Shown here: positions 33,850 through 47,852 of the stretch, one piece after another
How the letters are laid out: each line of letters opens with the position of its first letter
Position numbering within the stretch: position 1 is the first letter of the stretch
NCBI GenBank assembly: GCA_036971715.1
Contig: JAVHJL010000001.1
Coordinates: 4,712,001-4,776,000, forward strand
DNA: 64,000 bases
Direction of reading: 5' to 3'
Source: Arthrobotrys musiformis
Taxonomy: Eukaryota; Ascomycota; Orbiliomycetes; Orbiliales; Orbiliaceae
Made by a program: the position numbers and the translations under genes
The notes under the pieces: generated by a model
What the model was told of the DNA's origin: nothing
What the model saw: only the letters and a program-made list of their open reading frames with translations
The model's database searches: none

Positions 33850-36800
33850 TCTAATTGGTTTGCTTAATTTTGCTATATTATAGAGGGGTAAGGTAAAATC
33901 AAAAAAATCAGGCAACAAAGCTAAATTAATTAAAATGAAAATTATGGAAATTATAGAATAATTCTTAAGCATGAGTAATATTGGATATAAATTATTAGAT
34001 AAATTTATTCCAATCTTTTTATTGAATAAGATACTGAAGTTTGTAGTAGTATATTTATAAGTTTAGGATTTTTTCAATTTTATATTCTTTTTTGTTGTTA
34101 ACTGTGATAGGTATAGATTATTTTTCATGGTTTTGGTTTAGGAAAGCGTTTTCTAATACTGCATAGAGTAGGTTGATATAAAAAATAAAGTAGATTTGTA
34201 TTGATAGAAAAAATTCTAGTTTATATGCTTACTTTCTTATAGATTTAAGGATTTAAAATGGTTCTTTTATCTTATTGGATAGTTTAGGGCAGGGTCTGGT
34301 TATTTTGATGTTTTACATATTAAACCAAATATGATTTTCTTTTTTATATTTAGATACTGGTTATTATTATTTATTTACTTATTCCTACTATATTTGTATA
34401 ATATGGCTGATTTTTGTATATAAAATTTTTTGTAAGTTTAATATCTATTAAATAAATTCTGTAGTTTCCTAATTTTTAATAAATTTTTTAAGTTTTTGGA
34501 ATTTAAAGGTGGTTAAATTCCAGCTATAGTTTGTAATAAATAAAAAAATATTAATAATATTAAATATTTTATTATTATAGAAGTATTTAACCAAAAATAA
34601 TCATTTTATTTAATCATTTTATTAATAATTAACATAAGTTTTAAGATATTATTCTACTATAGTATTAATACGTTCAATCTAACTATTTATTTAAAAATAA
34701 TAAGTAATATTAAATTAATAATAGATTTTTAGTTAATTATTGATTTTATTCCAAAATTCATTAAAAAAGTTCCTTCTTCTATCTAAGATAGTTTTTTTAA
34801 ATAATTCATATAATTTCCAGATATTTTTTAAAAAAATTCCAGTAAATTCTCTAATGTTTAATTTTTTAATAGTAAAAATTAAATAAATTATTTTAGAGAG
34901 TTTATTAATAATAACTAAGATAATATTATACCCTTCTAATTTTAATAATTTAATAATAAAATTAAAGAAAATACTTTGCCAATTTCTTTCTAATATTTAG
35001 AACAATTATAGTAATTCTTGTAGTACATTTTTTAAAGTTTTAATATATTTGCATATATAGTAGTTGTTAATATATTAGTTTATATTTTTCCAAATTCTTA
35101 TTTATGTATATTTTTTTTGAATTAGTTCTAGTATTTTAGTCTTATCTGGGTATTTTGTAGTAAGATAATTATAATATTATCATAATATTTCTTTATAAAT
35201 TTCCTTATTATTAGGTATTATTTTTTTATTGTTGTAGTAAAATTCATTTTATTATTCTTTTATTTTTGAAATTTTTATCTTAAAATATTATTTATTTTTT
35301 TTTCTTAAGGTTTTTATAATGTTTTAGATATATGGGTCTTTAAGTATTATTATTTTCCAGTTTTCCTGTGTTATTATTATACTAATTTATTAGATTTTCT
35401 CAAATAGTATGAGTATTCTAATTTAATTTTTTATATACTTATTTTTTCTTTCTTGAGGGAGGTTTCTCAATCTTTTGGTCAGTATATTAGCTTTAATGTT
35501 GATTTTTTTAAAAATAAAAAATATTTTAAAGTCAAATTGGGATAGGTATTCTATCCATTTTATTTGTTTTTGTTTAAAAAGTTATTTGGTTATAAAATAT
35601 TTTAGGTTTTTATAATCTATGAGGATGTGTACTTAAATATAGATGCTCATTAGGTACTAGTCCCATTTTTTAAATGCCTAAATCATAGATAAGAGTTCTT
35701 TATTATGGATATTGTAGTTGTGTTCTGTAGGGGTTATCTTCTTCAATTAGTAGACTATAGGATGCTAGAGCCTATTGTCATGTTTTTGAAAGAGAATTGT
35801 TGTATAAATAAAGTTAGATATATTTATTTTTATTTATATTTTTAATATTAAATTCCAGTACTTTAATATTGGTTTAGTACAGAAGGTTTGCTTGAGTGTT
35901 TAAAAGGCATTTTATTCCTCTTTTCTTTAATGGAATATTTTGTTTTTTTTGGTTAGGTTATAAAAAAATTTGGCTATTTTTGTGTAATCTTTTATGAATT
36001 GTTGATAAAAATTTGTGAATTTTAAGAAAGACTGTATTTCCTTAATAATTTTAGATCCTTTTTTTAGTTTTTCCCAATCAAATATGTCTTAAATTTTGGC
36101 CAAATTTATCTTGATGTTGTTATTTTTAATAATATATTTTAAGAATTTAATTTCTTTAGTAAAGAATTTGTATTTAAAAAGTTTGATATAGAGTCTTACT
36201 TTTTGTAGTGTTTTGATGACTTGTTTTATATGTTAGATATGTTTTGCTTATAAATTACTATAGATGCAAATATTATCAAAATAGATTATATAAAATTCAT
36301 TTAAAAAAGGTTATAAAATTTTGTTAATATATGCTTAAAAAGTAGTAGGAGTATTTGTTAAATTAAAGTATATTACTTAAAATTCAAAATATCTATATCA
36401 AGTACAGAAAGCTATTTTTTTTTTGTCTTTTTTAGCTATTTTGATATAATTATATGCACCATAAATGTCTAATTATATAAAATATTTGGCTTTTTTGAAA
36501 TAATCCAGGGTTTTATTGATTCAAGGTAAGGAATATTAGTCTTTAATAATAATAGTATTAAATTTTTTTTAGTTTATACAAAATTATAGGCTACTATCTT
36601 TCTTTAGAATAAAAAAAATTAGTACTCCCCATAGACTATTAAACTTCCTGATAAATCTTTTAGTCATATATTCATCAATTTATGTTTTTAAGGCTTTAAA
36701 ATATTCTTCATTTATTAGTTGTATAAATTCCCAAATTAATTTAATATCTAAAGGGATAAAAATCTTTATATCTTTTTTTCTTCATAGTAGTAAAATATTT

Positions 36801-38580
36801 TCTTTTTTTTTAAAAAATACTTCTGATAGGTTCTGGAATTTTTTGGGAAACTTGATAGATTCTTCAATTAAGAATTTGTTATTAATGTATATTATTTGTT
36901 TCCATTTTCTTTCTAACCCATAAATAGTAAATATAGATCCTTATTTCATAGTTTGTTTGAAGACTTCGGTGCTTACAATAGTGATTTTGAGTAAATAGTT
37001 TATATATACTTGGTTATTTTCCTAGTTAACATGAATGTTATGTTTTTTATACTATAGTTTTCCCAAGTTCAAGGGTTTGGTAATGTTAATAATATTGGCA
37101 TTGATAATTTCTTCATAGTATTAGATTTTCATCTTAAATTAAATCATTTCCTTAATTAGTTTTCTTATTTTATTAAAATATTCTATAATTTTAGGAATTC
37201 TTTTGGGATAAAGTGGAAAATCATTCTTAATTACAAATTTACAACTTATATATATTCCTGTGTTATTATTATCCAAATATACTAGGGTATTAATAAGGTT
37301 TTAGAAATAAAAGTATAAAATAACAAGAATCTTGATGTATAATTTAAATAGTATTTTGTTGTCTTTAGGGTTTAAATAGGAATATTGGTTCTAAAATATA
37401 AAAGAAATCTAAAAGATTTTTTAAAATTTTTAAATACTTGAAGTAATAATGAGTTTTCTACCTTACTATGTATTATACCTTATAATTAGGCAATATCTTT
37501 TCCTAACTCTTTTTTGGCATTTTTTTAGTAATATCTTATAATAAATATTATTTTATTTTAAACTTTTTTATAAGTAAGTCCTCAAATATTTTAATCTCAG
37601 GTTAGATGGGGGTCATATGGAAAATATTTATTATAGTTATTTTGAAACTTCTTATTTAAATAACTATTGGTGAAGTATCCTTCTTTTCTATAATATAAAC
37701 ATAGCTTCTAGGCTTGTTGTTGATTTTTTTCTTCTTAAATTAAATACCCTTTGATGTTACTAATAAATTAGTTTATAAATCTAGGCCCAAAGTAATTATT
37801 TCTTTATATTAGTAATACTAGATTATTAAACTTGGTTGATACTTTTGGTATTAAAGTAGTAGTAGTTTTTTTAAAAAACCCATTATTTACTAAATTACAG
37901 GATTTCTTTTTTATATCTAAGATTCGCCAGTTATTATTAAGTTTCTGACAAAAAATCATAAATGCATTGAATTTTGCAAATAATATATCTCTTATGATCA
38001 AAAATTCTTCAACTTTAATGCAAAAACTATTTCTTAGATACACAATTTAAACTACATTATTATAATTAAGTCTACCCATTAAACATCTAAATTCTATAAG
38101 GTACATAAAGAAAAGTTTATTATTTTATCTAAGGTTTTGTAATTCCCATTCTACTATACTAGCCGGGTCGGAATTTCCAAAGGCTCCTTCAAACCAGGTA
38201 GTAAATGCAGCATAGGTGCCCCATAACCATATTCCATCATCAAAGCTGTATTCATTGAAAGCTAGCTTAGCAGAATTTCCTTTTAATAAACTAATAGCAT
38301 AAACTATTTTAATTTTTGGAATATTGAATTTGGTTTTTTCTCCTTTATATTTATTATTTAATTATACTAAGAAGTTTCTGAATTCGTAAGATCTTATACC
38401 ATTAAAAACATCAAAATCTAGGAATTTAATATAATTAATTATGATTTTTACTATTATCATATTATTTTTAAAATACTCAAAAACAACTATAATGGCAATA
38501 GTCTATTCCTTAAAAAATCCAGGAAACTGAATATTTGAATTAGATATTTAAATATTAAATTGATAGGTTGTAAAGCAACA
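33850..38580 (-). pseudogene. Decayed gag-pol of element 2
   Basis: In minus-strand order: gag relic (about 38500-37800), zinc-knuckle region near 37680-37720, protease near 37270, and reverse transcriptase near 36600-36200 with a YFDN in place of YFDD at about 36270-36284. Integrase follows (about 35250-34550), then a chromodomain-like tail near 34120-33960. Frames carry many stops. This domain order is that of chromovirus-type Ty3/gypsy elements. Confidence 0.7.
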
Positions 38581-38583
38581 AAA

Positions 38584-39147
38584 TATAAGAAATTGTATAA
38601 AAACTAGTTGAGATATTAAAGTAATATATAAATGTTATAAAACAAAAATAGTATACTAATATAAATACAGATTAATATTTAAATTATTATTTGGTTTTTA
38701 AATACATAATAGTGAACATAGCAAGTTAAATAAACAAATAATAAAAGAAATAATATGTTAAACTAAATAGGAAATAAGATTATGAATTAAATATTCAGGG
38801 ATATAATATTGAATTAGATAGGATATAAAACTATGAACTGGATATTCAGACATAGAATATTGAATTGGACATAAGTTGTTTCTTAATAAATCGGAAGTTT
38901 GTGTAAAGCATAAGCCTAAACAAGCTTACTACTGCACAAGCTGAAATAACACTATTAATGTTATTTTCTAAATTCTGAAGTCTGGATCTGGGTACTTTTT
39001 TATTCTAGATCTGCGGGTTATGTTACATCGTGTGGTTTTTCTTCCAACCACAGTATTGCCTGGATGTTTCCTATGGTCATTCTGAGGGCTCCTCCGGCCG
39101 CCTGGATTTCTGCTTAGAGTTCTTTCTGCTGGGCATGCTTCGTTACA
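38584..39147 (-). repeat. 5' LTR of element 2 (564 bp)
   Basis: The inner end is RIP-altered (TATAAGAAATTG instead of TGTAAGAAATCG). The outer end, about 39030-39147, keeps CpG-containing sequence up to GCTTCGTTACA. Confidence 0.88.
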
Positions 39148-39693
39148 GTTTCCCTATATTAGTAGTACTAAATTATTAAGCTTAATTAATACTTTTGGTA
39201 CTGGAGTAATAGTGGTTTTTTTAAGGAATTTATTATTTACTAAATTATGGGATTTCTTTTTTACATTTAAGATCTATTAATTGTTATCGAATTTCTAACA
39301 AAGGATTACAAATGCATCAAATTTTGCAGATAATATATTTCTTATAATCAAGAGTTTTTTAACTTCAATACAAAGATTATTTTTTAAATATACAATTTAA
39401 ACTATATTATTATAATTAAATTTGCTTATTAAGCATCTAAATTCTATAAAGTATATAAAGAAAAATTTATTATTTTATTTAAGATTTCATAGTTTTTATT
39501 TTACTATACCAGTTGAGTTAAAATTTCCAAAAGCTTTTTTGAATTAAATAATAAATATAATATAAATATTTTATAACTATATTCTATTATTAGAGTTATA
39601 TTTATTGAAAACTAGTTCAGCAAAATTTTTTTTTAATAAATTAATGGCATAAACTATTTTGATTTTTAGGATATTAAATTTAGTTTTTTTTCC

Positions 39694-40309
39694 TGTAACG
39701 AAGCATGCCCAGCAGAAAGAACTCCAAGCAGAAATCCAGGCGGCCGGAGGAGCCCTCAGAATAACCATAGGAAACATCCAGGCAATACTGTGGTTGGAAA
39801 AAAAACCACATGACATAATACAACCCACAAACCCAGAATAAAGAAGCACCCAGATCCAGACCTCAGAACTCAGAGAACAACATTAATAGTATTATTTCCA
39901 CTTATGCAGCAATAAGGCCTATTTAGGCCTATACCCTACACAAATTCCCAATTTACTAAGAATCAACTTATGTCCAATTCAGCATCCTATATATCCAAAT
40001 ATCCAATTCAGACTTATCTCCTATCCAATTCAATACTTTATATTCAAATATTTAGTTTACAAACTTATATCTTATCTAATTCAACATTATATTCCTGAAT
40101 ATCTACTTCACAATCTTATCTCCTATCTAGTTTAATATATTATTTCCTTTATCATTTATTTATTTAATTTATTATATTTATTATTATATATTTAGAAACT
40201 AAATAATAATTTAAATATCAATCTATATTCATATTAGTATATTATCCTTATTTTATAATATTTATATATTACTTTAATATTTTAACTAATTTTTATACAA
40301 TTTTTTACA
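39694..40309 (+). repeat. 5' LTR of element A (616 bp)
   Basis: Starts TGTAACGAAGCATGCCC. The first ~100 bp are GC-rich and unmutated; the end reads CAATTTTTTACA, the RIP-mutated form of CGATTTCTTACA. Confidence 0.9.
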
Positions 40310-40349
40310 CTTTATTACTTTATAATTTATCAACCTAATACTTAAATAT

Positions 40350-43300
40350 CCAGTTCAAACATTCAACTTCCCAGATTTTCTAAAAAACAAATTATTGTTA
40401 TCATAACTGTTTTTGAGTACTTCAAAAATAATATAATAGTAGCAAAAATTATAATCAACCACATCAAATTCCTAAATCCTAATACCTTTAATAATATAAG
40501 ATTTTATAAACTCAAAAACTTTTTAGCATAATTAAATAATAAATATAAAGGAAAAAAAACTAAATTCAATACTTTAAAAACCAAAATAACCTATATTATC
40601 AACTTATTAAAAGAAAATCCTACTAAGTTAGCTTTCAACAAATACAGCTCCAACAACAGAATATAGTTGTAGGGCACTTATGCCATATTTACTACCTGAC
40701 TCAAAAAAACCTTTGGAGACTCCAACCTAGCTAGCACAACAGAACAGAAACTACAAAACCTCAGACAAAATAATAAACCTTTCTTTATATACCTCACAAA
40801 ATTTAGATGTTTGATAGGCAAACTTAATTATAACAATATAACCCAAATTACATATTTAAAAAATAATTTCTATATTAAAATTGAAGAATTTTTAATCATA
40901 AAAAACATATTATCTACAAAATTCAATACATTTATGATTTTTTATTAGAAATTTAATAACAACTAGCAAATTTTAGATATAAAAAAAAAATCCTATAACT
41001 TAATAAATAATAAATTTTCTAAAAAAATTACCACCATTTTAGCACCAAAGGTACTAACTAAGCCTAATAATCTGGTACTATTAACATAAAAAAATAATTA
41101 CTTTAGGCCTGGATTTATGAACTAATTTACTAATAACATCAGAAGATGTCTAACTTAAAAAGAAAAAGATTAATAATAAACTCAGAAGCTATGCTTATAT
41201 TATAGAGAAGGAGGATATTTCGCTAATAGTTATCTAAATAAGAAGTTTCAAAATAATTATAATAAATACCCTTTATATGACTTCTGTTTAACCCAAAATT
41301 AAAATATCTGAGAATTTATTTATAAAGAAATCCAAAACAAAATAATATTTATTATAAGATATTATTAAGAAAATATTAAGGAAGAGTTAGGAAAAGATAT
41401 TGCCTAATTGTAAGGTGTGATATATAGTAAGGTAGAAAATTCATTGTTATTTTAAATATTTAAAGATTTTGAAAAATTTTTCAGATTTTTTTTGTATTTC
41501 AGAACTAATATTCTTGTTTAAATTTTAAAAATAATGAAATATTATTTAAATTATATACTAAGATTTTTATTACTTTGTATCTTTATCTCCAAAATTTTGT
41601 TAACACTTTAGCATGCTTGGATAGTGGTGATATAGGAATACATATAAGTTACAAATTTGTAATTGAGAATGATTTTCCATTTTATTTTAAAAGAATTCCT
41701 AAAACTATAGAATATTTTAATAAAATAAAAAAACCAGTCAAAAAAATAACTTAATTTAAGATGAAAATCTAATATTATAAAAAAATTATCAATATTAATA
41801 TTATTAATATTATTAAATTTTTAAATTTGGGAAAACTATAGTATAAAAAACATAATATTTATATTGATTGGGAAAATAATTAAATATATATAAACTACTT
41901 ATCTAAAATTACTATTATAAATACTAAAGCCTTTAAATAAATTATAAAATAAGGACTTATGTTTGCTATTCATAGGTTAGGAAGAAAATGGAAATAAGTA
42001 ATATATATTAATAACAAATTCCTAACTAAAGAACCTATTAAGCTTCCTGAAGAATTCCAGAATTTATTAGAAGCATTCTCCAAAAAAAAAGGAAATACTT
42101 TATTATTATAAAGAAAAGAAGATATAAAGATTTTTACTCCTTCAGATATTAAACTAATTTAGGAATTTGTATAATTAATAAATAAAGAATATTTTAAAAC
42201 CCTAAAAGCATAGATTAATAAATACATAACTAAAAGATTTATTAAAAAATTTAATAGTTTATAGAAAACACTAATTTTTTTTATTTTAAAGAAAAATAGT
42301 AGTCTATAATTCTATATAGATTGGAGGAAATTTAATGCTATTATTATCAAAGATTAATGTTTTTTACCTTAAATTAATAAAATCTTAGATTATTTTAGAA
42401 AAGTTAAATATTTTATATAGTTGGATATTTATAGTGTATATAATTATATTAGAATAATTAAAAAGGATGAAGAAAAAATAGTTTTCTGTATTTAATATAG
42501 ATATTTTAAGTTTTAAGTAGTATATTTTGGTTTGATAAATACTTTTGCTGTTTTTTAAGTATATATTAATAAAGTTTTATAATTTTTTTTAGATAAATTT
42601 TATATAATTTATTTTAATAATATTTGTATCTATAGTAATTTATAAGTAGAATATATTTAACATATAAGATAAGTTATTAAAATACTATAGAAAATAAAAT
42701 TCTATATTAAATTTTTTAAATACAAATTTTTTATTAAAAAAACTAAATTCTTAAGATATATTATTAAAAATAATAATATTAAAATAAACCTAGCTAAAAT
42801 TTAAGACATACTTAATTAAAAAAAATTAAAAAAAAAACCTAATATTATTAAAGAAGTATAATCTTTTTTAGGATTTGTGAATTTTTATTAATAATTTATA
42901 AAAAACTATGCAAAAATAGCTAAACTTTTTTATAATTTAATCAAAAAAGACAGAATATTTTATTAAAAAAAAGAAGAGTAGGATGCTTTTTGAATATTTA
43001 AGTAAGTTTTTTGTATTAAACTAATATTAAAGTACTGGAATTTAATATTAAAAATATAAGTAAAAATGGATGTATTTAATTTTATTTATACAATAATTTT
43101 CTTTTAAAAATATAATAATAAACTTTAACATTTTATAATTTATTAATTAAAAAAGATAATCTTTACAGAATATAATTATGATATCCATAATAAAGAATTC
43201 TTATTTATAATTTAAATATTTAAAGAATAAAATTAGTATTTAATGAACATCTATATTTAAATATATATTTTTATAAATTATAAAAATTTAAAATATTTTA

Positions 43301-45000
43301 TAACCAAATAGCTTTTTAAATAAAAATAAATAAAATAAATAAAATATCTATTTTAATTTGACTTTAAAATATTCTTTATTTTTAAAAAAACTAATACTAA
43401 AGCTAATGTACTAATTAGAAAATCAAAAAACCTCTTTTAAGAAGAAAAAGATAAGTATATAAAAAATTAAATTAAAATATTTATACTATTTAAGAAAATC
43501 TAATAAATTAGCATAATAATAATATAAAAAGATTGGAAAATAGTAATACTTAAAGATTTATATATTTAAGATATTATGAAAGTTTTAAGAAAAGAAGATA
43601 AATAATATTCTAAGATAAAAATTTTAAAAATAGAAGAATAGTAAAACAAATTTTACTATAATAATAAAAAAATAGTACTTGATAATAAGGAAATTTATAA
43701 AGAAATATTATGATAATACCATAATTATCCTATTATAAGATATCTAAGTAGGGCCAAAATACTAGAACTAATTCAAAGAAAATATATATAAGTAGGAATT
43801 TAAAAAAACATAGATTAATATATTAACAACTATTATATATACAAATATATTAAAGTTTTAAAAAATATATTACAAAAATTACTATAATTATTTTAAATAT
43901 TAGAAAAAAACTAGTAAAATATCTTCTTTAACTTTATTACTAAATTATTAAAATTAAAAGAATATAACACTATCTTAATTATTATTGATAAATTTTTTAA
44001 AATAATTTACCTAATTTTTATTACCAAAAAATTAAGTGCCAAAAAATTTACTAAAATCTTTTTAAAAAATATCTAGAAATTGTATAAACTATTTAAAAAA
44101 GCTATCTTAAATAGAAGAAAAAATTTTCTTAACAAATTTTAAAATAAAGTTAATAGTTAACTAAAAATTTACTACTAATCTAATATTACTTACTATTTTT
44201 AAACAAATGGTTAAATTAAATATATTAATATTATAATAGAATAATATCTCAGAATCTATGTTAACTATTAATAAGATAATTAAGTAAAATAATTACCTTT
44301 AACTAAATATTTTTATAATAACAAAATATTTAATATTATTAGTATCTTTTTATTTACCACAAACTATAGTTAGAATCTAACCACTTTTGAATTCTAAAAA
44401 CTTAAGAAATTTGCTAAAAACTAGGAAATTATAGAATTTATTTAATAGATATCAGACTTATAAGAAATTTTATGTATAAAAATTAGCTATACTGTACAAA
44501 TATAGCAGAAATAAGTAAATAAATAATAATATTTAGTATTTAAGTATAAAAAAGGAGACTATATTTGGTTTAATATATAAAACATTAAAATAATTAGATT
44601 TTGTTTTAAATTATCTAATAAGATAAAAGGACTATTTCAAATTCTTAAATCTATAGAAAAGTGAGTATATAAATTAGAATTTTCTCTATTAATATAAATT
44701 TACTTTGTCTTTTATATTAACTTACTCTATGCAATACTAAAAAATACTTTCTTGGGCTAAAACTATGAAAAATAACCTGTATCCATCATAATTAATAATA
44801 AAGAGGAATATAAAATTAAAAAAATCTTAAATTTATGGTTATACTACTGCAAACTTTAGTATTTTATTTAGTAGAAAGGTTAAAATAAATTTATCTAATA
44901 ATCTATATCTGATATTACTTATATTTAGGAATTATTTTATAATTTTTATAATTTCTACTTTAATTAACCTAGTCCTATTATTTGATTTTTTCGATTTTAC
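40350..45000 (+). pseudogene. Decayed gag-pol of element A
   Basis: Order along the element: gag (about 40350-41180), a CCHC zinc-knuckle relic near 41190-41240, an aspartic protease with LDSG near 41610, and reverse transcriptase about 42280-42700, in which the catalytic YFDD has become YFNN (42610-42621) by G-to-A changes. RNase H, an HHCC integrase finger near 43715-43860, the integrase core near 43920-44300, and a chromodomain-like tail about 44800-44970 follow. Many TAA/TAG stops from CAA/CAG or TGG codons mark RIP. Ty3/gypsy chromovirus by domain order. Confidence 0.75.
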
Positions 45001-45585
45001 CTTACTTTTTTACAATATAATAAAATTAAGTAAATTAATTAAAAAACCTCAATTTTTTAATATTATCTAAGAAATATTTTTAGACTTTAATCTATTTAAA
45101 CTTCAGGTACCAAAACCCATATATCTTTACTTATATTAAGAAATTTTCCACCTACAAGCAGAATTAGCTAAGCTTACTTAACATAACCTTCCAATAACTC
45201 TTCCAATAAACTCCCAGACTAAGGATGATGAATAACATTAGAATAATAGTACTATAACAGACTAATTATTTAATAAAACAACAAATTATTACCAAGAATT
45301 CAATATAAAACCTCCAAAAACTAAAGATAATGATAAATTTATGTAAGATTTTATTAAAATAAATATTCAGAATTATAATATTGCAAAAAAAGAAATTCCA
45401 AGATTAAATACTTTAAAACAAAATCTTAAGAAACCAAGTCTTCTAAAAACTATATAAAAAAACAGCTATTAAGGATTTATGCCACCAAAAATTAGCAAAC
45501 AATATTGATAAAATAAAAAATCTACCTTTATACTAAATATTAAAACAGAACATTAATAAAACATTAATACTAAAAAGGAAGATTA

Positions 45586-46201
45586 TGTAACAAAGCATAC
45601 CCAGTAAAAAAAACTCTAAACAAAAATCCAAACAGCCAGAAAAACCTTCAGAATAATTATAAAAAATATCTAAACAATACTATAGTTAAAAGAAAAACCA
45701 CATAATATAATATAACCTGTAAACCCAAAATAAAAAAGCATCCAAATCCAGACCTCAAAACTTAAAAAATAATATTAATAGTATTATTTCCACTTGTACA
45801 GCAATAAGGCCTATTTAGATCTATACCCTACACAGACTTCCAACTTACTAAAAATCAACTCATGTCCAATTCAGCACCTTATATATCCAAATATCCAGTT
45901 TAGACTTATCTCCTATCCAATTTAACATTTTATATCTAAATATCCAGTTTATAGACTTATATTTTATTCAATTTAACACTATATTCCCAAATATCCATTT
46001 TACAGTCTTATCTCTTGTCCAATTTAATATATTATTTCTTTTATCACTTATCTATTTAACTTACTATATCCACTATTATATATTTAGAAACTAAGCAATA
46101 ATTTAAGTATCAATCTGTATTCATACTAGTACACTATCCTTGCCTTGTAACATTTGTGTATTACCTTGATACCTCGACTAGTCTCTATACGATTTCTTAC
46201 A
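45586..46201 (+). repeat. 3' LTR of element A (616 bp)
   Basis: Starts TGTAACAAAGCATACCC (RIP-altered) and ends with intact CGATTTCTTACA. Confidence 0.9.
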
Positions 46202-47255
46202 ATATTTTAAAATTTTAGTTTTTAATATATTTTTATCTAAAAGTATTATTTAAATAATTTTAATTTTGTATACTAAATTATTAAATACAAAAATATTTAA
46301 AAATCTAAATTCTAATTCCTAATTTCCAACAAATTTAATTATATTTATATATTATTATATTTATATAATTATATATATAATATAAAATTTATTACTTATA
46401 ATATTTCTAATATAAGATTATTTTTTTAATAAATTTTTTATATAATAATATTTCTTAATTAAATTTTTTATATATTAAAATATATTGCACAAGATTTTTT
46501 TATATAAATCCAACATTTCTAAATATTTTATTCACTATTTACAAAATATTTTTGCATAAAAATTTTATATAATAAAGTTTTTTTTAAAAAAAAAGATAAT
46601 ATTATATTTATATTATATAACTAGTTTTAATTAAATATATAATTTAATGTAATAAATATATTTCTAATTCTATATTTTAATTTTTTTTTTAAAAAATCTA
46701 GTTTATTTTTATTATAAATATTTATTTAAAAAAATAAATCAATTTCCTACATTATATAAAATATATTATTTCTATAATACATTTAATTTTATTTAATCAG
46801 TAGAAATCTAATTTACTAGTCCATTTTATTTTTATATAATATTTATTATAATATATGTATAATAGATTATTACTTATTAAAAAACTCACCTTTCAAAGAT
46901 AAGTAATAAATAGATAAATAAATTATAATTTTATATATAATTTATTTTTTATATAAAAACTTTATTATATATTTAAAAATCTTTTAAACAATAGTAATTT
47001 TTAAATTTTTCTTAGAATTCCATTAATTAATTTATTAACTATTTTTATTAGTTTATTATTTAATAATAAAGCCTTAAAATAGTTTTATAAGTCTTTTATT
47101 TATTTTATTATATTATACTTTTTATATATAATTTTATTAGTTCCACTGAATACCAATTGTTCCCTCTAAGAGATCTGAACCAATAGAATTGAGAAACCAG
47201 CAAGGTGCTAGGCTTGTTTGGGAATCCTGCCAAGGAGACCTGGGCAAGGTGTAAC
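46202..47255 (-). mobile_element. Inner part and right TIR of DNA transposon D1
   Basis: The right end, about 46680-47255, is a long terminal inverted repeat ending GGGCAAGGTGTAAC at 47255. It matches, inverted, 27407-27632 and the left part of D2. The outer ~100 bp retain GC and the rest is RIP-like. 46202-46680 would be internal sequence; no transposase frame is left. The left TIR's missing portion implies a deletion at the 46201/46202 junction. Confidence 0.6.
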
Positions 47256-47533
47256 AAATATCTATATATAAGAATTTTTATTAAAAAAATAAATTAATAC
47301 TAAATCAAAAATAGGATTTACCTCTTCAATTTATAAATCTATTTGCATAATTGAATTTATATATATTATTTCTCATAATCAATCACTATTATTAGATTTT
47401 AAAAAAATTCCAAATTCCTCTTCAAAAAGTAATTTATATTTATTATTACTATCATCATTATTTAAATTGTAACCAACTACTTATTATACCAACATACATT
47501 ATTTATTTTATTAAAAATTGGATCAATTAAAAT
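47256..47533. other. A+T-rich spacer between the two DNA transposons
   Basis: About 280 bp of A+T-rich sequence without recognisable ends or coding content. Confidence 0.4.
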
Positions 47534-47852
47534 ATTACACCTTACCCAAATCTCCTTAACAAGATTCCCAAACAAGTTTAGCATTTTATTGATTTCTTAA
47601 TTTTATTGGTTTAAATCTTTTAGAGAGAATAATCAGTATTCAATAGAACTAATAAAATTATATATAAAAAATATAATATAATAGAATAAGTAAAAAATTT
47701 ATAAAATTATTTTAAAATTTTATTATTAAATAATAAACTAATAAAGGTAGTTAATAAATTAATTAATAAAATTTTAAAAAAGATTTGAAAATTACCATCA
47801 CTCAAAAAATTCTTAAATACATAATAAAAATTTTATATAAAAGATAAATTAC

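Larger units (their letters stand above)
32744..39147 (-). mobile_element. Complete LTR retrotransposon element 2, nested in element 1
   Basis: 6404-bp minus-strand Ty3/gypsy element with paired 564-bp LTRs (32744-33307 and 38584-39147), flanked by the 5-bp target duplication GTTTC at 32739-32743 and 39148-39152. Interrupted element 1 sequence continues on both sides, so element 2 is the younger insertion. Both LTRs lack the same ~52-bp sub-repeat that the 616-bp LTRs carry, consistent with one reverse-transcription event. Coding content is RIP-mutated. Confidence 0.88.
27633..39693 (-). mobile_element. LTR retrotransposon element 1, interrupted and 5'-truncated
   Basis: Minus-strand Ty3/gypsy element. 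Its 616-bp 3' LTR is 27633-28248. Its pol and part of gag run on to 32743, resume at 39148-39152 (the duplicated GTTTC) after the inserted element 2, and continue to 39693, where plus-strand element A begins. The sequence just after 39152 aligns with element 2 positions from about 37803 onward, which shows continuity of the interrupted gag region. The remaining ~240 bp of internal region and the 5' LTR are not found beyond element A, so they were deleted or lost in recombination. The whole copy is RIP-mutated and non-functional. Confidence 0.8.
39694..46201 (+). mobile_element. LTR retrotransposon element A
   Basis: 6508-bp plus-strand Ty3/gypsy element with 616-bp LTRs at 39694-40309 and 45586-46201. 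It starts inside the gag relic of element 1. The 5-mers flanking it (TTTCC and ATATT) do not match and the right flank is not element 1, so the right junction was altered after insertion, for example by recombination between LTRs with deletion. Coding content is RIP-mutated. Confidence 0.85.

Noticed and set aside
39577..39849. Open frames across element A's LTR start (also 47802-48008)
   Set aside because: They are translations of the GC-rich LTR end that RIP spared, not genes; the two share the same antisense LTR peptide.
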